Assembly (NCBI RefSeq): GCF_012849055.1
Contig: NZ_CP051677.1
Location: 1,812,501-1,876,500 of the forward strand
Source of the DNA: Spirosoma rhododendri
Lineage (GTDB): Bacteria > Bacteroidota > Bacteroidia > Cytophagales > Spirosomataceae
Direction of reading: 5' to 3'
DNA: 64,000 nucleotides
How positions within the stretch are numbered: position 1 is the first letter of the stretch; each line of letters begins with the position of its first letter. The notes beneath the pieces are model-generated. The model saw only the letters and a program-made list of their open reading frames with translations, had not been told where the DNA came from and did not search any database. The position numbers and the translations under genes were made by a program. Of the stretch, positions 61,508 through 64,000 are shown one piece after another.

Positions 61508-63139
61508 ATGGGTGTATCATCTACTGGCAAACAAAGTTTATCGCTTTTTCGACATCTTCTGAATGCTCCTTCATTCTGCATAATAGCTGTTTTTGTCAGC
61601 AATCTGGTATCGGCACAGACGGCGACCTTATCTGTCAGCAATGCGCTGTCGTGCGAGCAGCAGCAGGCAACGCTGACGGCTAGTAGTTCGTGCGCAGGAA
61701 ACCCAACATACCAGTTTTCTGGACCGAATGGGTTCAGTATCTCGAACGCGACCGGTGTTGTAAGTGTGTCGGTAAATGGTAACTACACCGTGAGGGTCGA
61801 CAATGGGGCTGGCTGTTCAGCTAGTGCTAGCGCTGTTTTGAACAGTAGTTTATCGCCCGATTATCTACCGCTTGTAGATTTATACAAAGCTACTGATGGG
61901 CCAAACTGGACTAACAAGACGGGATGGCTAACCAACTGTGATCCGTGTAGCGGTTGGTTCGGCATCAGTTGTACCAACGGTCGCGTTACTAGTGTCGACC
62001 TCGGGACTTTTCTTTCCGGCAATAAACTCAGAGGAATCGTACCGGCAACTATTGGTAACCTATCCGAACTACAAACGTTGAATCTGGCCTATAATCAGGG
62101 TTTAACCAACGTAATGCCAGCTACCGTCAGTCAGTTAACCAAGCTGCAAAATCTGAATCTTGCATACACATATCTGAAGGGGGCTATACTCAATAACATT
62201 ACTGGTTTGACAGCCCTTCGTACGTTCGATGTAAGCTACGCGCTTTTCTCGGGTACAATACCAGACGCAGTAGGCAATCTGAGACAGCTGACGAACTTTA
62301 ATTGCAGTTCAAACTTTGGCTTCACCGGTACGATACCAGCTAGCTTAGGCAATCTGACTAATCTGGAAAACCTGAAGCTGGACGCTAATTATCTCACCGG
62401 TATCATACCTGCCAGTTTGGGTAACCTCACGAATTTGCTATCGTTGTACCTGTCGAATAATCAATTGACGGGAACGATTCCGGTGGAACTGGGTAATCTA
62501 GCGAAGTTACAGACCTTGTATTTGTCTGCCAATCAGTTGACTGGACAGATCCCTGATCAGTTTGGTAACCTGACTCAGATCAGAATTTTGGGGGTTTTCA
62601 ACAATCAGCTCAGTGGGTCGATACCTGCTAGTCTAAGCGCATTGACACAGGCTAATTCTTTGTACTTCGAGCAAAACCAGCTGACAGGAAGCATTCCTAG
62701 TTTCTTTGGTACATTCACTCGTCTAAATACGCTCACGCTAAATAATAATCGGTTTACCGACGGTATACCAGCCTCACTCGGTAGCGTATCAACCCTGCAA
62801 TACCTACAACTTCAAAACAATAAACTAACCGGTTGTATTCCTGCGGCATTGTCGGCGTTGTGTGGCCGTAATGTTAATATCAGTAACAATATTGGCTTGC
62901 CAACTTGGAGTGAATTCTGCAACGGCGGTTACAACGGATTGGTGTCGGTGGCTAACGGAAACTGGCAGGACCCGGCGACATGGTCGTGCGGACGGGTACC
63001 GGCGATAACCGATATTGCTACGCTCCGGCATACCGTAACGGTTTCGGCCGGTAGTGTTACTCAGACGCGAAAAATCTGGTACGATGGTGCGGCCAAACTC
63101 ATTTACGAGGGTGGAGGAGCGACCCGAATTGGTCAATAA
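61508..63139 (+). CDS. Secreted leucine-rich-repeat protein with plant-type repeats
   Basis: A 543-residue exported protein. The signal peptide ends near residue 37 (FVSNLVSAQ). A short Ig/SprB-like domain (about 38-115) has Cys pairs and ASSSCAGNPTYQFSGPNGF. Next is a cap resembling the plant LRRNT domain (about 122-165: LVDLYKATDGPNWTNKTGW, CDPCSGWFGISC). About eleven 23-25-residue repeats follow (about 166-455) with the plant-type pattern LxxLxLxxNxLTGxIPxxLGNL. The C-terminal 70 residues (NGNWQDPATWSCGRVPAITD and a strand-rich end) match a domain frequent in secreted Bacteroidota proteins. No T9SS sorting domain is evident at the C-terminus. ATG at 61508 is preferred to an in-frame TTG at 61496. 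Function, perhaps adhesion or binding, is unknown. Confidence 0.9.
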   Translation: MGVSSTGKQSLSLFRHLLNAPSFCIIAVFVSNLVSAQTATLSVSNALSCEQQQATLTASSSCAGNPTYQFSGPNGFSISNATGVVSVSVNGNYTVRVDNGAGCSASASAVLNSSLSPDYLPLVDLYKATDGPNWTNKTGWLTNCDPCSGWFGISCTNGRVTSVDLGTFLSGNKLRGIVPATIGNLSELQTLNLAYNQGLTNVMPATVSQLTKLQNLNLAYTYLKGAILNNITGLTALRTFDVSYALFSGTIPDAVGNLRQLTNFNCSSNFGFTGTIPASLGNLTNLENLKLDANYLTGIIPASLGNLTNLLSLYLSNNQLTGTIPVELGNLAKLQTLYLSANQLTGQIPDQFGNLTQIRILGVFNNQLSGSIPASLSALTQANSLYFEQNQLTGSIPSFFGTFTRLNTLTLNNNRFTDGIPASLGSVSTLQYLQLQNNKLTGCIPAALSALCGRNVNISNNIGLPTWSEFCNGGYNGLVSVANGNWQDPATWSCGRVPAITDIATLRHTVTVSAGSVTQTRKIWYDGAAKLIYEGGGATRIGQ

Positions 63140-63141
63140 AT

Positions 63142-63173
63142 ACGAAAGCCGGACATTACTGTCCGGCTTTCGT
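63142..63173. terminator. Bidirectional terminator between the LRR gene and prfA
   Basis: ACGAAAGCCGGACA (63142-63155) pairs perfectly with TGTCCGGCTTTCGT (63160-63173), 4-nt loop, between two convergent genes. Confidence 0.85.
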
Positions 63174-63174
63174 G

Positions 63175-64000
63175 TTAGGCGGTAGCCCCTTCTTTCAATC
63201 GTTCGGCGTTTTCAGTGATGCGAAGCTGTTCGATAAATTCGCTGATGCCACCGTCCATAACGGCGGGTAGGTTATAGACCGTCAGGCCGATGCGATGGTC
63301 AGTGACGCGGCTTTGTGGGTAGTTGTACGTCCTGATTTTATCGGAACGGTCGCCACTGCCGACCATTGTTTTGCGCTGTGAGGCAATGGCGTCGTTGTGC
63401 TTCTGCAACTCGATCTCGTACAGCCGCGACCGCAGTACGGTCAGTGCTTTGTCAAAGTTTTTGAGCTGCGACCGTTCATCCTGACACTGTACAACCAGAC
63501 CCGTTGGGATGTGCGTCAAACGAACGGCGGAGTAGGTCGTGTTGACCGACTGACCACCCGCACCCGACGAACAGAAGGTGTCTTTGCGGATGTCGTTCAT
63601 GTTCAGTTCGACGTCGACTTCTTCGGCTTCTGGCAGTACGGCTACACTGGCGGCTGAGGTATGAATACGGCCCTGCGTTTCGGTGGCCGGTACGCGCTGC
63701 ACGCGGTGTACGCCTGACTCGAATTTGAGCTTGCCGTACACATCTTCGCCTTCAACTTCGGTGATAATCTCTTTGTAACCGCCCGATGTTCCTTCGGTAT
63801 AATCGACCAGCGACATACGCCAGCCCATCTTCTCGCAGAACCGCTGATACATCCGGAACAGGTCGCCCGCGAAGATGGCGGCTTCATCGCCACCGGTGCC
63901 GCCCCGAATTTCAAGAATTACGTTTTTACTGTCGTTGGGGTCTTTCGGAATGAGCATCTCTTTGAGGACCTCTTCCATTGGCTCCCGGCGGGGCAGCAAT
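63175..64000 (-). CDS. prfA: Peptide chain release factor 1, C-terminal part
   Basis: RF1 reads UAA and UAG stop codons and triggers peptide release. The gene runs off the right edge; about 275 residues are visible, roughly the last three quarters, including [29 protein letters not shown], the codon-reading PAT motif ([13 protein letters not shown], which distinguishes RF1 from the SPF of RF2), the catalytic GGQ in [20 protein letters not shown] and the C-terminal [19 protein letters not shown]. The true start is outside the window. A bidirectional terminator lies just beyond its stop. Confidence 0.97.
   Translation of the reverse strand, partial: LLPRREPMEEVLKEMLIPKDPNDSKNVILEIRGGTGGDEAAIFAGDLFRMYQRFCEKMGWRMSLVDYTEGTSGGYKEIITEVEGEDVYGKLKFESGVHRVQRVPATETQGRIHTSAASVAVLPEAEEVDVELNMNDIRKDTFCSSGAGGQSVNTTYSAVRLTHIPTGLVVQCQDERSQLKNFDKALTVLRSRLYEIELQKHNDAIASQRKTMVGSGDRSDKIRTYNYPQSRVTDHRIGLTVYNLPAVMDGGISEFIEQLRITENAERLKEGATA

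Noticed and set aside
61508..63139. T9SS sorting domain at the end of the LRR protein
   Set aside because: The C-terminus lacks the usual final strand pattern with a conserved Lys-containing motif and is too short after the last domain.

Overview
The window is chromosomal DNA of a member of the Bacteroidota. It most likely comes from a Spirosoma-like genus of the order Cytophagales. The evidence is a type IX secretion protein (PorV), a gliding lipoprotein (GldH), a SusC/SusD pair, Bacteroidota-type promoters (TTG, about 20 bp, TAnnTTTG), start codons with no Shine-Dalgarno motif, and family-level resemblance of rpoB, rpoC, the DUF1207 protein and the DUF4293 protein. The genus is an inference. 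All genes look chromosomal; I found no prophage, transposase, CRISPR array or plasmid gene.

Layout. 1-7.9 kb: end of porV, a non-catalytic M16 peptidase homologue, plsY, an M20 peptidase, a DUF1207 outer-membrane-type protein, a secreted sugar isomerase/epimerase-like protein and purB. 8.0-11.6 kb (minus): gatB, a TlpA/ResA-like thioredoxin and proC. 11.8-16.7 kb: susC and a susD broken by a one-base deletion in a G run. 16.8-22.5 kb (minus): an MFS exporter, crtB, crtI, an ECF-like sigma factor and kdsD. 22.6-27.5 kb: recQ, purD and a ricT/PSP1 gene. 27.6-30.5 kb (minus): a BlaI-type repressor, an M56 (BlaR1-like) protease and a small secreted TonB-plug-like protein. 30.6-36.5 kb: gldH, a PAP2 phosphatase, a DUF4293 membrane protein, mnmD, a thioredoxin-fold protein, an M13 protease and a lipoprotein.

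36.5-50.3 kb is the core translation/transcription block: tRNA-Tyr, tRNA-Gly, tRNA-Thr, tuf, tRNA-Trp, secE, nusG, rplK, rplA, rplJ, rplL, rpoB, rpoC. This order is shared with distant bacteria. 50.5-57.9 kb holds a transglutaminase-like protein, a lipoprotein, a coiled-coil membrane protein, an Fpg/Nei glycosylase, a Y-family DNA polymerase divergent from an S24 (LexA/UmuD-like) regulator, and an ABC exporter. 58.1-60.6 kb carries fusA and rpsJ, detached from the other str and S10 operon genes. The window ends with a membrane protein, a plant-type leucine-rich-repeat secreted protein and the C-terminal part of prfA.

The most unusual structure is a set of seven intergenic elements. Each is a large imperfect inverted repeat whose arms are built from 7-bp or 8-bp tandem units. 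Three unit families occur: GTTTAAG-like (period 7), AGTTGTAA-like (period 8) and GAGCGAAA-like (period 8). They fill gaps between convergent stop codons, between rpoB and rpoC, between susC and susD, between tRNA genes, and directly before the ricT start codon. They look like one architectural class with interchangeable sequence, and I do not recognise it as a described element.
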